Shown piece by piece: positions 27,369 to 37,415 of a stretch of 64,000 nucleotides of DNA (positions are counted from its first letter, which is position 1; each line of letters begins with the position of its first letter). This DNA is from an uncultured Acinetobacter sp. (GTDB lineage Bacteria > Pseudomonadota > Gammaproteobacteria > Pseudomonadales > Moraxellaceae). The stretch is from the NCBI RefSeq assembly GCF_947626835.1, contig NZ_CANQTS010000012.1, forward strand, positions 1 to 64,000. Direction: 5' to 3'. The notes beneath the pieces are model-generated. The model was not told where the DNA came from and made no database searches. It worked only from the letters and a program-made list of their open reading frames with translations. The position numbers and the translations under genes are program-made.

Positions 27369-27480
27369 AGCGGCTGTAAGTTTCCTCTGTGACTTACTTT
27401 CCTGTAAGTTCGCTGCCATATCGGCTTATCGTTATCATTGTGCGATTATTCTCAACATTCCGTGTTGAGCTTTTGTTAAA
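27320..27480 (-). ncRNA. Candidate structured RNA downstream of recD
   Basis: The leftward strand holds a structured stretch with no reading frame I accept. It has a CTCAACA/TGTTGAG hairpin (27451-27469). Next come two ACTTACAG copies flanking a GTAAGT, so GTAAGT can pair with either one. An AGCG/CGCT stem then closes the region, which ends in a strong terminator. No convincing promoter is seen, so a recD 3' UTR or a processed RNA is as likely as an independent sRNA. No known RNA family is recognised. Confidence 0.4.
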
Positions 27481-27582
27481 GCTATATTCGCAGAAAGTGC
27501 AGCAAAGCTCTATGCGTCAATTTCTCGAATCTTTGTAAGCCATGGCGTACAAAAGTCACTTTTTGACTATTCAATCAAAAAA

Positions 27583-29280
27583 TCACGTTGTTTTTAGTTT
27601 ATTTTTTAAGCCACTTTGCCGTGTAGTTTTTACTGTTAGGGCCTGTTGCAAGCTCTTTGGGTCGGCTAAAATACTCACCACCGACTTAGCACGGGTAATC
27701 GCTGTATAAAGCAGTTCCTGACTTAATAGGTTGGCAGCAGCACCATCTAACACCACAGCGCTATGTTTAAATTCGGAACCTTGCGATTTATGAATCGTCA
27801 AAGCAAAAGCTGTTTCAATATTTTTAGGTAACCGTGCTGCTGGCAACCATTTTTCTAAACTTGGGAAATACACCTCAAATTGCCACTGACCCTCTTTAAA
27901 ACGCTGTAAACATACACCAATATCACCGTTGGATAGCCCAAGTTGATAATCGTTATAGGTCATCATCACTGCACGTCCGACATACCAATCACCTTGTTGA
28001 GTGGTATAGCTTGCCAACTGTTGCAATAAACGTTTTTCAATCTGCTGATTAAGCTGTTTTAAACCCAAAGCTCCATGACGAATCGCCGTTAAAATACGAT
28101 AGTCGTCAAAATGTGCTAAAACTTCTGCCAATAAAGTTTCAGGTTCATCACTCGCTAAATAGGCTTTTAAGGCAGCTACATAAGGTTCAAAACCGAACAT
28201 TAGGCGATCGTAATAGGCTTGATAGTCTTCAGAGGTAATTTTTTCTGGTAAATATTGAAGCTGCACCACATCGCTCATGTGTGTTGTAAGCCGGATGGCT
28301 TGTAAAGTAGACGATGCAATCAACTGCTCTAGCTCATGCAGCATTGAACTCTTTACATGTGGGGCTTGGATAAAACCTGCCAACTCACCAATCGCTGCAC
28401 CTGCTTTAAAGCGACGACTGGTATGTAAATGCACCCGATGTGAAGCTAGATGTTCTACCTGTTGTAAATCTGCCAAGACTGAACCCACATCCACGGAGGC
28501 CAATTGCTGTGCATCGCCCAATAAAATTAAGCGGGTACCATTGGCAATAGCATTAAACAATAAAGCAGCTAAATTTAAGTCCAGCATGGAAGCTTCATCA
28601 ACCACCACCACATCAAATGGTAAGGGCTGCTTGGCGGAAAAACGCGGTTTATGTTGTGTGCCTAAGCCTAATAAACGATGTAAAGTAATCGGTTGTAAAT
28701 GCTTTAAATCATCGCTGACCAAATGCTCAAGTTTTGGGTCGTTAAATGCATTTTGCAAAGCTTCTTTCATACGCTGTGCCGCTTTACCTGTAGGTGCGGC
28801 CATAGCAATACGTAAATCGGGTAAAGTTTGATTTAAAGCAGCAATAATACGCGCCAAAGTATAGGTTTTACCTGTGCCCGGTCCTCCAGTAATGATGCTT
28901 AAACCTTGCTGTGCCACAGCGTGTAAAGCCGCTTTTTGATGATCATCAGTTAATAGCTCTTGATCATCTGCAACAGCCACTTGGGTAACTTTCGCTTCAA
29001 TTAAGCGTTTAACATCTTGGGCCAATTGTTGTTCTAATTGCCAATAACGATATAAATATAAGTGACTTTGATCATAAATAAACGGCGCAATTGCATGTGG
29101 TGCGGCCACCAATGTGCCTAAACTTCGCACTTGTTCAGGTAAAGCTTGCACACAACTGTGCCCATTTTGTATGGCAAGCAGCAACTCTTGAATTAAATTT
29201 TGTGCCTCAAGTGATGTATCAGCAAAATAGCCACTCCATGCTTTCATCCATGCTACATCGTTTTCAGTGCTCATATTCAT
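27583..29280 (-). CDS. recD: Exodeoxyribonuclease V alpha subunit (RecD)
   Basis: 565 residues. Helicase superfamily 1B, 5' to 3' motor of RecBCD. Walker A is GGPGTGKTYTL (about residue 137), the DEAS box is VVVDEASMLD, and the C-terminal motif VI region is ALTIHKSQGSEF...LYTAITRAK. The start ATG overlaps the recB stop in ATGA form, so translation is coupled. It is the last gene of recC-recB-recD. Confidence 0.96.
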   Translation of the reverse strand: MNMSTENDVAWMKAWSGYFADTSLEAQNLIQELLLAIQNGHSCVQALPEQVRSLGTLVAAPHAIAPFIYDQSHLYLYRYWQLEQQLAQDVKRLIEAKVTQVAVADDQELLTDDHQKAALHAVAQQGLSIITGGPGTGKTYTLARIIAALNQTLPDLRIAMAAPTGKAAQRMKEALQNAFNDPKLEHLVSDDLKHLQPITLHRLLGLGTQHKPRFSAKQPLPFDVVVVDEASMLDLNLAALLFNAIANGTRLILLGDAQQLASVDVGSVLADLQQVEHLASHRVHLHTSRRFKAGAAIGELAGFIQAPHVKSSMLHELEQLIASSTLQAIRLTTHMSDVVQLQYLPEKITSEDYQAYYDRLMFGFEPYVAALKAYLASDEPETLLAEVLAHFDDYRILTAIRHGALGLKQLNQQIEKRLLQQLASYTTQQGDWYVGRAVMMTYNDYQLGLSNGDIGVCLQRFKEGQWQFEVYFPSLEKWLPAARLPKNIETAFALTIHKSQGSEFKHSAVVLDGAAANLLSQELLYTAITRAKSVVSILADPKSLQQALTVKTTRQSGLKNKLKTT

Positions 29281-32200
29281 AGCATGTCCCCTTGCATACG
29301 ACCTAACAGTGCATCTAAACGCAAAATAAATTCATCCTCAGGTTTAAAATAATGTAAACCTTGCTCAGCTTGCCCATTCATACCACGCAAATACAAATAA
29401 CTTGCGCCACCTAAATGGGTGTGGATGTCGTAGTCTTGCAGTTGCACACTTAAATAACGATGTAAGGCCACTAAATATAAACCTGCTTGTAACCAATAAC
29501 TTGCTTGTGACATATTGGCTTGAATATGAGCATTGCTATAGTCAGCTTGATGTTGACCTAAAAAATTACTCTTATAGTCGGCAATGTGATAACGCTGTCC
29601 ATCATAAAACACCAAGTCGATTGAACCTGTGAGATAACGCGCTGAATTGGCGTGATTTAGTGGCACCATATGAATGCCATATTCTTGAAATAAATCACTT
29701 ATACGCTGCACGCCAAAGATGCGATCGGCGAGCGCCAAATAAAATGGAAATTCGGCAATATGAGCATCTGCACTTAACTGACTTAAACAGAAATCGGCAA
29801 ATAATGGTGTATTTAAAATCTCAGCTAACCACTCGCCCAACATGGCATATAAGTGTTCGTCATTGACCAGCTCAAACTCTGCCACATATTTTTCTTTTAA
29901 TTCTTGCCAAAGGCTTGGATAACTGTTTTTAAAACGTCGATGTAGCTCTAAACCCCAATCACTTTGATCTTGAAAATCAATGTGTTCAAAGATTTCATGT
30001 AAGAAGTTACCCGCCAATGTACCCATCGGGAAGTTACGTTTAATCCAAGATAAACTTTGCTCGCTTGGATGACTGTCTGCAACCACATGGATTTCATCGG
30101 CAGCATTGTTGTGCTGTTCATGCTGTGTAGCCAAAACATCCATTGCTTGCTTACGGCTTAAATGCTGCGCTAAAGCACTAAAACTGGTTTTACTGCGCGG
30201 ATAAAAGCGTTGTTTGGGTAAATCTAATGCATACAGCACAGGCGTTTGAATCTGTTGCGGCGGACGAATCCAGATCGGACACTCCGCCAATAATGGCTCA
30301 TCCTGACAATGAGCATGACAAAAGCCTTCACCAACATTTTTCCAAAACAATACACCATGTGCTTTATCTAATAGTTTTTTACTTAATATTGCATACACCC
30401 GATGACTGGCACGGGTGAGCGCCACATACCACAAACGGTGCTGTTCGGCTTCTAATCTGGCGTCATGTTCGGCAATGGCTTGTGTATCTAATAAATGTTT
30501 ATCGTTAATTGCCACTACACGTTGGATTTCAGTTTGTCCAGTCTCACTGTGATTGATCACTTGAGTCGAGAAATTCAAGGTTTTATTGATCTCACGCCCA
30601 GCCGAGCTTGCCCCAAGCAAAAATACAATTTTAAATTCAAGCCCTTTAGATTGATGCACTGTCATCAGTTGCACGCCTGCTGTGTTACTTAAACTGCGCT
30701 CCATTTCCCAATCACGTTGCCCCGGTGACTGAATTTGTTTTAAATACCATGTATATAAGGTTTGCGCACCTTGATAGCTTTCGCTGTGCTGGGTCAGACT
30801 TTCAGTTAAATGACGTAAATTGACCACTAAGCGTTCATTATCACGGCTTTGATAACGCACCAAATTTTCCCACACCGCAAAAATATTTAAGGTGTATTGC
30901 CATGCAGTTAAAAAACCTTTGCCCAACCACATTTCACGAATATGCTCAAAGTCGTTCATATAACGACTTAAACCCTCAGGCTGAGCTTGCATCGCAATCA
31001 GGTCATTAAGTTGCAGTCCAATCAAATGACTGAGTAAAGCCCGTTTGACTTTGGCTTCATCAAAAGGATGCAAAATTGCAGTTAAGATCGCCCCAACATC
31101 TTGGGCAATACTGCTGTCAAAGACACTGCGTTTTGAGGCACGATTAACGCGAATATTTAAACGATTTAGCTCATATTGGACTTTGTCTAAGCCATCATGA
31201 TTACGTGATAAAACAGCAATATCATCAGCTTGCAAAGGTTGTTTTTGCTCTTTGTGTTGAAAATATAATTGCTGCTGTGCGCTTAAATTTAACAGATGGC
31301 GAATTTGCCAAGCCACCTGTAAAGGCTCGTGATCGGCATCTTCTAAAGTGATAAAACGCAGCGGCTTTGGATTGGGCACGCCTTGTTCATAACAGATCGG
31401 ATGCGGACGTAAACCTGCTTCTACAGGACTATAAATCACCTGTTCACCAAAATTGGGCTGCTGCTGAAACAAAGCATCAACCACTTGCACCAACTCAGGT
31501 ACAGAACGCTGATTGTATTTAAGACTATACAGTTTACCCTGTTTGGCTAAAACATCTTGACGCGCTTTGCTATAGGTCAACATATCGCCGCCACGAAAGC
31601 CATAAATGGCCTGTTTAGGGTCACCCACCATAATCATACAGCCTTGGCTATACCATTTGGGGTTACGCCAAATTTGCGCCAACATATTATCTTGATCTTG
31701 GTTGGTGTCTTGAAATTCATCGACCAAAATTAATGAATAACGACTCTGCACATATTGGGCAAAACGCTGTCCCTGCTCTCCCATTAAGGCATCACTTAAA
31801 CTGCGCATTTGTTGGGTAAAGGTGGTTTCGCCTTGTTGTTGTAAACGCTGTGGTAGACGACGTTTGACTTCTTGGGTTAAAAAATACTTCAACTGTGTAT
31901 CAATCGCGCCAAGTTGTTGCTCAAATTGTTGGGTGGCCAGCAATAGCTCTTGTAGTGTCTGTATCACCCGATGCTGTAAAAAGGCTGCTTGATCTTCGGC
32001 GCTACAGGTTTTACTCGGTTTATTAAATAAACTTTTACGTGGCAAGCCTTTACTGTCTAAAAATAAATTAAAGACTTGTTTTAGCTGTTTTTGAAATTGT
32101 GGATTAAAAAATACTGTTAAAGGTTCGTTTTGCTTTAACGTATTGATGAGATTCGGCAAAATCACCGTGAAGGTTTGTAGCAAGTTTTTTTCAGGTTTTT

Positions 32201-33002
32201 CTAAGACATGTGCAGAAAAATTAGAGGTAAATTCTCCTGCATAATAGGCCTGTAATTCTTGTAAATCCTCTACAGTAAAACTCGCAAGTTGATTTAGACA
32301 AGCTGATAAAACCTCAGTATCTAAAGGTTGTGGCTTCACGGTTTGCATTTTGGCTGAGGCAAAATCAAGACTTTTTTGCACCACATCCACATAAGCCAAA
32401 GGGGCTTTTAAAATTCCTTTTAGCAACAAAAAATCAATGTTGGCTTGCGGTTGTAATTGAATCCACTCACGTAATACATCGTGAATAATCTGTTGGGTGT
32501 ATTGCTTGGCTTGATCACTAATCGCCACATGCTCAATTCTGCCACTTTCAAAAGAAAATTCTGTAAGCAGTTTTTGACTAAAGCTGTCTAGCGTTCCAAC
32601 AAACAATTCATCAAATTGGTCTAAAACCAACTTTAAACGCTCGCAAGCGTAACCGATTTTATCTGCATAATCGTGTAATATTTTTTGGAATAAGACGTCT
32701 TGTTCAAGTTGCGCTTGCGCTAAAATTTCTGTACTACTTAAAGCTTGATAAGGCTGTAGAAAATGCAAAGCATCTTGCAGACGTTTACGAATACGGGTTT
32801 TTAATTCTGCTGCTGCTGCACGGGTAAAAGTGGTGGAAATCACTTGATGCGGTAAATAATCGTGCAACAACACACGTACCATTAAGCTTGATAGCGTATA
32901 GGTTTTACCTGTGCCCGCCGAAGCTTCAATCCAATGTAAGCCGCAAAATTGCATATCAACAATAGGCGCATAAGAAGGTTCAATCTGACAAAAACTGTTC
33001 AT
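29277..33002 (-). CDS. recB: Exodeoxyribonuclease V beta subunit (RecB)
   Basis: 1241 residues. UvrD-type helicase with Walker A EASAGTGKTYTLSSL (about residue 27), DEFQDTN box and motif VI (WYVALTRASHR). The C-terminal nuclease domain has the conserved GSIDLVF...YHIADYKSN. RecB is the 3' to 5' motor and nuclease of RecBCD in double-strand break repair. It overlaps recC by four bases. Confidence 0.97.
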   Translation of the reverse strand: MNSFCQIEPSYAPIVDMQFCGLHWIEASAGTGKTYTLSSLMVRVLLHDYLPHQVISTTFTRAAAAELKTRIRKRLQDALHFLQPYQALSSTEILAQAQLEQDVLFQKILHDYADKIGYACERLKLVLDQFDELFVGTLDSFSQKLLTEFSFESGRIEHVAISDQAKQYTQQIIHDVLREWIQLQPQANIDFLLLKGILKAPLAYVDVVQKSLDFASAKMQTVKPQPLDTEVLSACLNQLASFTVEDLQELQAYYAGEFTSNFSAHVLEKPEKNLLQTFTVILPNLINTLKQNEPLTVFFNPQFQKQLKQVFNLFLDSKGLPRKSLFNKPSKTCSAEDQAAFLQHRVIQTLQELLLATQQFEQQLGAIDTQLKYFLTQEVKRRLPQRLQQQGETTFTQQMRSLSDALMGEQGQRFAQYVQSRYSLILVDEFQDTNQDQDNMLAQIWRNPKWYSQGCMIMVGDPKQAIYGFRGGDMLTYSKARQDVLAKQGKLYSLKYNQRSVPELVQVVDALFQQQPNFGEQVIYSPVEAGLRPHPICYEQGVPNPKPLRFITLEDADHEPLQVAWQIRHLLNLSAQQQLYFQHKEQKQPLQADDIAVLSRNHDGLDKVQYELNRLNIRVNRASKRSVFDSSIAQDVGAILTAILHPFDEAKVKRALLSHLIGLQLNDLIAMQAQPEGLSRYMNDFEHIREMWLGKGFLTAWQYTLNIFAVWENLVRYQSRDNERLVVNLRHLTESLTQHSESYQGAQTLYTWYLKQIQSPGQRDWEMERSLSNTAGVQLMTVHQSKGLEFKIVFLLGASSAGREINKTLNFSTQVINHSETGQTEIQRVVAINDKHLLDTQAIAEHDARLEAEQHRLWYVALTRASHRVYAILSKKLLDKAHGVLFWKNVGEGFCHAHCQDEPLLAECPIWIRPPQQIQTPVLYALDLPKQRFYPRSKTSFSALAQHLSRKQAMDVLATQHEQHNNAADEIHVVADSHPSEQSLSWIKRNFPMGTLAGNFLHEIFEHIDFQDQSDWGLELHRRFKNSYPSLWQELKEKYVAEFELVNDEHLYAMLGEWLAEILNTPLFADFCLSQLSADAHIAEFPFYLALADRIFGVQRISDLFQEYGIHMVPLNHANSARYLTGSIDLVFYDGQRYHIADYKSNFLGQHQADYSNAHIQANMSQASYWLQAGLYLVALHRYLSVQLQDYDIHTHLGGASYLYLRGMNGQAEQGLHYFKPEDEFILRLDALLGRMQGDML

Positions 33003-36000
33003 GCGTCATCCTGTATCGTTTGATGCCAAAAGATCGGCTGATAAAGTCGGTAAGAGAAGGTTAAACAGGCCTGTTCAAGCAAGCTATTGCTATCGGCATC
33101 ACGTAAAATAAACTGCCAATCGCGGTGTTTAATATTCCACTCTTCATTGTCATAACGATAGCCGGCAAAACCATCCGATTTACGCCACTCTTTAATCAGT
33201 CTGTCTAGGTCTTTAACTTGCATATCACCATTTTCAAGGTCTACCCACTCGACTTTGGCTTCGTCTTTGAGGAGTAATTCGGCAGGCAATAATAAGACAT
33301 TTTGCTTGGCATATTGCCATGCCTCAAGCCAATCATGTAACCAAATTTTGGCTTGATCTGAACTGACCCCTTGGCAAATTAAGGTTTTATCACTGCATAC
33401 AGCGATACGGCGTAGATTTCGTCCTGCATCACCTAAATCTAAATAGGCAAGCCACAGTAAATATTCAAGCCACACCCGACCACGGCGTTTGGGCTTAGCA
33501 CTGGCTGCCATTAAGCTGAGCCATGTGTCGCTCGTACTTTCTGGCACTTGAATACTGATATGTAATTGATCTTGAAGTTTTAAAACCTGTCGTGTGGTAG
33601 CGGTGGTGGTTTCAGCAAACTGATATAAGCGCTGCTGCAAATGACTGTGCTCAATTAAACTTTGCTGCCATGTGGCATGTTGGGTTTTGCCTACCGGTAA
33701 TACATCTTGTAAAACATCTGCATTGGCACTTTGATGCTGCAATAAGAACTCACGCACTTGATATTTTTTTAAGCCATCTAATAACAAGGGTTCTTGATCT
33801 TCTATCACGTCACTTGGGCTTAAATTTTTCACCCCTAAGGTTTTAAGATAAGTACGCGCCGGAAATAAAATATCCTGAATCCATTGCTCACTGTCTAATA
33901 ATTCATAGGCTTGCTCTAATGCCGGCAATGTATATACGCCTGTACTCCATGCTTGACGTGGCTGCTGCGCGCCCACCAATTGACGTGCTACTTTAAACCA
34001 TTGGTTTTGATAGCGAATAGCATGCGCTTGACTAAAGCCTACAGGATCAAAGGGTTGTAAAGGATGAATATGATACAGACTGAGCAATTGGCTAGGTACT
34101 TCAACGCCATGTACATCGGTCTGTGGCGCAAGGGTTGGATCTTGATACACAATCAAATTTAAATGCTGTACAAACTCTTGTAACACGCTGGATGGATCAC
34201 GCACTTCGCTGTCGTTTAAGTCAAACGCATTATAAAACAGCCATACATTGTCTTTGGCCAATAACAGGGCATCTAAAAATGCACCTTGATCATCTTCTAA
34301 ACGTGAACGATCACCCAATTGTGGACGTAACATTTGCATGAGGTCAAAAGGAATATGCTGATCACGATTTGGGAACTTGCCACTGTCTAAATTAAGCATC
34401 ACCACCAATTTATATGGCACAGGACGAATCTGCCCCATTTGGCTAAAGGTGATTTGTCCTGTAGGTTCGGCTTGCTCTAACTGGCTGCCTAAACTTTTTT
34501 CAATTTCCGCTAAAATATAAGGTAAAGGCAGGGTTAAACTGCGTAAAGCATCTTGTTCATCGTCATCATAAAAACTGGTTAAAGTCAGCATACGTTCTTG
34601 TTTTTTAACCAACAGATACACGCTGTCTAACACATCTACGCCTGCGGCTTTAAACTCATTAATTTCATCCATTAAACAGTTTAGCCAATATTCAGCGCTG
34701 CGTTGTTCTTGGGTTTCATGCTCAATCAGCCATGTACGCCGTGCCGCAATATCTTGATAAATTTCAATTAGGGTACCAATTAAAGCAAAATCACTTGGGC
34801 GAACTTCGGCATAACTTAAGGTGTTTTCAAAGACACAATGCTCAGGAATAGCAATGCCGAGTGCTAAACGATCTAAGGCAAATTTAAAGCTAAAACGATA
34901 ATCCAGATCGCCCTCAATTAAGCTTTCTTGTAAATGCTGCGCGTCGAAACCACGTTTAAAACCTGCCGCTTGGAGTAGTTCATAAATACGCTCAAGGGCA
35001 TTGGCATCTAAATTGTAGCGTTGTTGGGTGGCAAATAAACTCAGCCAATCGGCAAATGCTTCTAAAGTGAATCGACCTGTTAATAACTCAATGCGCCCGA
35101 GTACAGCACGCCATGCATTTTGCGCATCGAGTGGTGTAACACCGGCAATTTGAATGGGCAGATATACGCTATCTTGCAGCATACGTTCGCGCTCAGACAA
35201 GGGCGCGGCAAAGGTACTACGAATTTGTGGTTCAATGTCTTTAAGGTTAGGACACAACACCAAAATATCACTGGCACGGCGCGGTGCATCAGGTGTGCCT
35301 TGGCTTAACCAATGTAAAATTTGTTCTTTTAACACTTCAAGTTGGCGCAAACTTGAATGACACACATGAATCTGAATCGAGCCATCATCTGGCTGTAAAT
35401 AGTATTGATTTGCCTCAGGCTTTCGTAAATGTAAAATATCGCTTTGGATTTTGCCTAATAACGTGTTTGGATAATCTTCAGGGAATAAATCAAACCATTG
35501 CCCTTCTTCGTTAGAAGATAAATTCGACAACAACGAGAAATGGTCACGCGCTTGTTTACCAAAACGGGTGAGTAGCGGATGATGCGAATCGCGTTTTTCG
35601 GCATGAAACTCTAGACTAAATTTTTCAATATAGGCATTAATGGCTTGATCATCGACGCTACGCCCTTGCGCTTGCTCACGTTCAATAAATCTTTGCCGTA
35701 ACTGCGCGTCATAGCGGGCTTTCCAATGCGGGTCGACCATATCGGCCCAATATTCTTGTGAGGGGTTGTAATGCATCACAAAAATATCAAGGTACTGTCC
35801 TAAACGACGTAAAAATTGCAGTTGTACTGGGGGTAAATCCAATAAGGTAAATACTACAATTTGATTGGGCAAACGTTTTAGGGCATCTTGGCGTGTGTTT
35901 GGGTCATCAAGGCGTTGCCAAAACAGCGCATCAATCCGTGCCACGTTTTTAAAATCTTCGGCAAAAACGCTTTGCCATAACCAACGTTGCCATGCTTCAA

Positions 36001-36655
36001 GCTCATAGGCTTGCTCAAGCTTAAATTGCTCAATTTCGGTGCCGACCTTAAAAAACAATTGCTCGACGTTTAAAGCCTGTTGCTTGCCCCATGTTTGCAG
36101 CCAATTATTGCCACAAGCACACAACTGCGCGCCACAACGTGCACAATGGCTGCGGTATTCCATATAGTTGGAAAATAAACGCGATACTTGTTCGGCAACC
36201 CAATACAACATGCTTTGTTTTTTATTGAGTTGTTCAAGCCCCTCTAAACGGTCGGCACTGGCATAAATACGTTGAATGATAGGATACAACGGATGTTGCT
36301 GACTTAAGGTATTGTGTGGTGCTTGCACAAAATCTTTTAGACTTTGATAAATACGCCATTTGATCATTAAACGCGGCAGGTTGGCTTTACGTACTTCATC
36401 GCGTTGATCATGCAGCACTTCTTGATATACCCACCACTGAAAACCACGCATACGGTGATGAAATTGATTATTGGCACTAATACCGCGCTGTTCAGCCAGA
36501 CGCTGAGTAAGCCATGTTTCAATGGCTAAAGATGGCACAATAAAATGTTGGGCTTTTAACACCATCAAAGGATGTGCTTTGCTGTGTTGCACCGCGCGCA
36601 GCATGGCTTCAAATAACACTTCAATTCGCTGACTTTGCATTACATGAATGGCCAT
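32999..36655 (-). CDS. recC: Exodeoxyribonuclease V gamma subunit (RecC)
   Basis: 1218 residues. RecC is the scaffold and Chi-recognition subunit with dead helicase folds. The N-terminal IVPSLAIETWLTQRLAEQRG and ...RVWLEYLLWLAYLD segments are typical. A CARCGAQLCAC cluster near residue 180 looks like an extra metal-binding loop; I am not sure whether it is common in Acinetobacter RecC. TAGGAG precedes ATG 36655. It heads the operon. Confidence 0.95.
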   Translation of the reverse strand: MAIHVMQSQRIEVLFEAMLRAVQHSKAHPLMVLKAQHFIVPSLAIETWLTQRLAEQRGISANNQFHHRMRGFQWWVYQEVLHDQRDEVRKANLPRLMIKWRIYQSLKDFVQAPHNTLSQQHPLYPIIQRIYASADRLEGLEQLNKKQSMLYWVAEQVSRLFSNYMEYRSHCARCGAQLCACGNNWLQTWGKQQALNVEQLFFKVGTEIEQFKLEQAYELEAWQRWLWQSVFAEDFKNVARIDALFWQRLDDPNTRQDALKRLPNQIVVFTLLDLPPVQLQFLRRLGQYLDIFVMHYNPSQEYWADMVDPHWKARYDAQLRQRFIEREQAQGRSVDDQAINAYIEKFSLEFHAEKRDSHHPLLTRFGKQARDHFSLLSNLSSNEEGQWFDLFPEDYPNTLLGKIQSDILHLRKPEANQYYLQPDDGSIQIHVCHSSLRQLEVLKEQILHWLSQGTPDAPRRASDILVLCPNLKDIEPQIRSTFAAPLSERERMLQDSVYLPIQIAGVTPLDAQNAWRAVLGRIELLTGRFTLEAFADWLSLFATQQRYNLDANALERIYELLQAAGFKRGFDAQHLQESLIEGDLDYRFSFKFALDRLALGIAIPEHCVFENTLSYAEVRPSDFALIGTLIEIYQDIAARRTWLIEHETQEQRSAEYWLNCLMDEINEFKAAGVDVLDSVYLLVKKQERMLTLTSFYDDDEQDALRSLTLPLPYILAEIEKSLGSQLEQAEPTGQITFSQMGQIRPVPYKLVVMLNLDSGKFPNRDQHIPFDLMQMLRPQLGDRSRLEDDQGAFLDALLLAKDNVWLFYNAFDLNDSEVRDPSSVLQEFVQHLNLIVYQDPTLAPQTDVHGVEVPSQLLSLYHIHPLQPFDPVGFSQAHAIRYQNQWFKVARQLVGAQQPRQAWSTGVYTLPALEQAYELLDSEQWIQDILFPARTYLKTLGVKNLSPSDVIEDQEPLLLDGLKKYQVREFLLQHQSANADVLQDVLPVGKTQHATWQQSLIEHSHLQQRLYQFAETTTATTRQVLKLQDQLHISIQVPESTSDTWLSLMAASAKPKRRGRVWLEYLLWLAYLDLGDAGRNLRRIAVCSDKTLICQGVSSDQAKIWLHDWLEAWQYAKQNVLLLPAELLLKDEAKVEWVDLENGDMQVKDLDRLIKEWRKSDGFAGYRYDNEEWNIKHRDWQFILRDADSNSLLEQACLTFSYRLYQPIFWHQTIQDDA

Positions 36656-36811
36656 ACTGCTCCTAACATCTGAATAAAAATAAAAATTTATCTACAAAAT
36701 CACAAAGATTCTGTACTAGACCGACACCATTGGCTATGTCAAATTAAGCTTAAGTTGGCTTAAACCACACGATCAGACATAGAAAAAATTCATATTAGTT
36801 TAAGGTATTTC

Positions 36812-37384
36812 ATGATGAAAATTGACAATATTCCACAAACAATTGATCCTACATTAAATTTAGAACAAGTCCGTGAAGAGTGTTTAGAGTTGGTCAAAAA
36901 ACGGGCCTATATGTCGGCAGGTGTTGCCATTATTCCTATTCCATTTTTAGATGTTTTAATTGATGTGGGGATTTTGTCACAACTGATTCCTGAGGTGAAT
37001 GCCCGCTTTGGTTTAGCACCTGAACAAGTGACTGTATTTGACCCAAAAACCAAGCAAATTCATTGGAGTGAACTCAAAAAACGTGGGGTTGAGTTCTCAG
37101 GTTTAGTGGTTGCGCGTACTGCCATGAAAAAATCATTTAATAATATGGCTGCCAAATACTTAACCAAACAAGTGACCAAGTTTATTCCACTTGGCGGACA
37201 AATGATTGCTGCCAGCTTAGGTTATATTGTGATGAAAAAAGTGGCCGAAGCGCATGTTGAAGAAAGCTACAAATTAGCCAAAGGCATTCAGCTTAAACAA
37301 GGCGTTGAGCGTGGCCAACCTATAGCACCACCTGTGACCAATGTACCGACCCTTGAGCAGCAACAAGACGATGCTGCCAAGTAA
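36812..37384 (+). CDS. DUF697/EcsC-like hydrophobic protein, unknown function
   Basis: 190 residues. A hydrophobic hairpin (MSAGVAIIPIPFLDVLIDVG, about residues 29-48) and a second one (FIPLGGQMIAASLGYIVM, about 130-147) resemble the membrane-associated pairs in DUF697- and EcsC-type proteins. The C-terminal tail is Gln- and Pro-rich. It is not coded with a GTPase partner here. It is divergent from recC, with 155 bases between. Confidence 0.7.
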   Translation: MMKIDNIPQTIDPTLNLEQVREECLELVKKRAYMSAGVAIIPIPFLDVLIDVGILSQLIPEVNARFGLAPEQVTVFDPKTKQIHWSELKKRGVEFSGLVVARTAMKKSFNNMAAKYLTKQVTKFIPLGGQMIAASLGYIVMKKVAEAHVEESYKLAKGIQLKQGVERGQPIAPPVTNVPTLEQQQDDAAK

Positions 37385-37390
37385 ATGTTA

Positions 37391-37415
37391 AAAACGCTCG
37401 CAAGGGCATTTTTTT
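37391..37415. terminator. Short bidirectional terminator between the DUF697-like gene and pap
   Basis: GCTC-GCAA-GGGC with flanking A and T runs (A5 and T7). The stem is short and contains one G-U, so it is weaker than the others in this window, but it lies where two genes converge. Confidence 0.6.

Noticed and set aside
27370..27430. Part of RNase P RNA or another known structural RNA
   Set aside because: A loose resemblance in CACAGAGGAAACTTACAGCCGC is not backed by the core GAGGAAAGTCC motif or the expected length. No known family was assigned.
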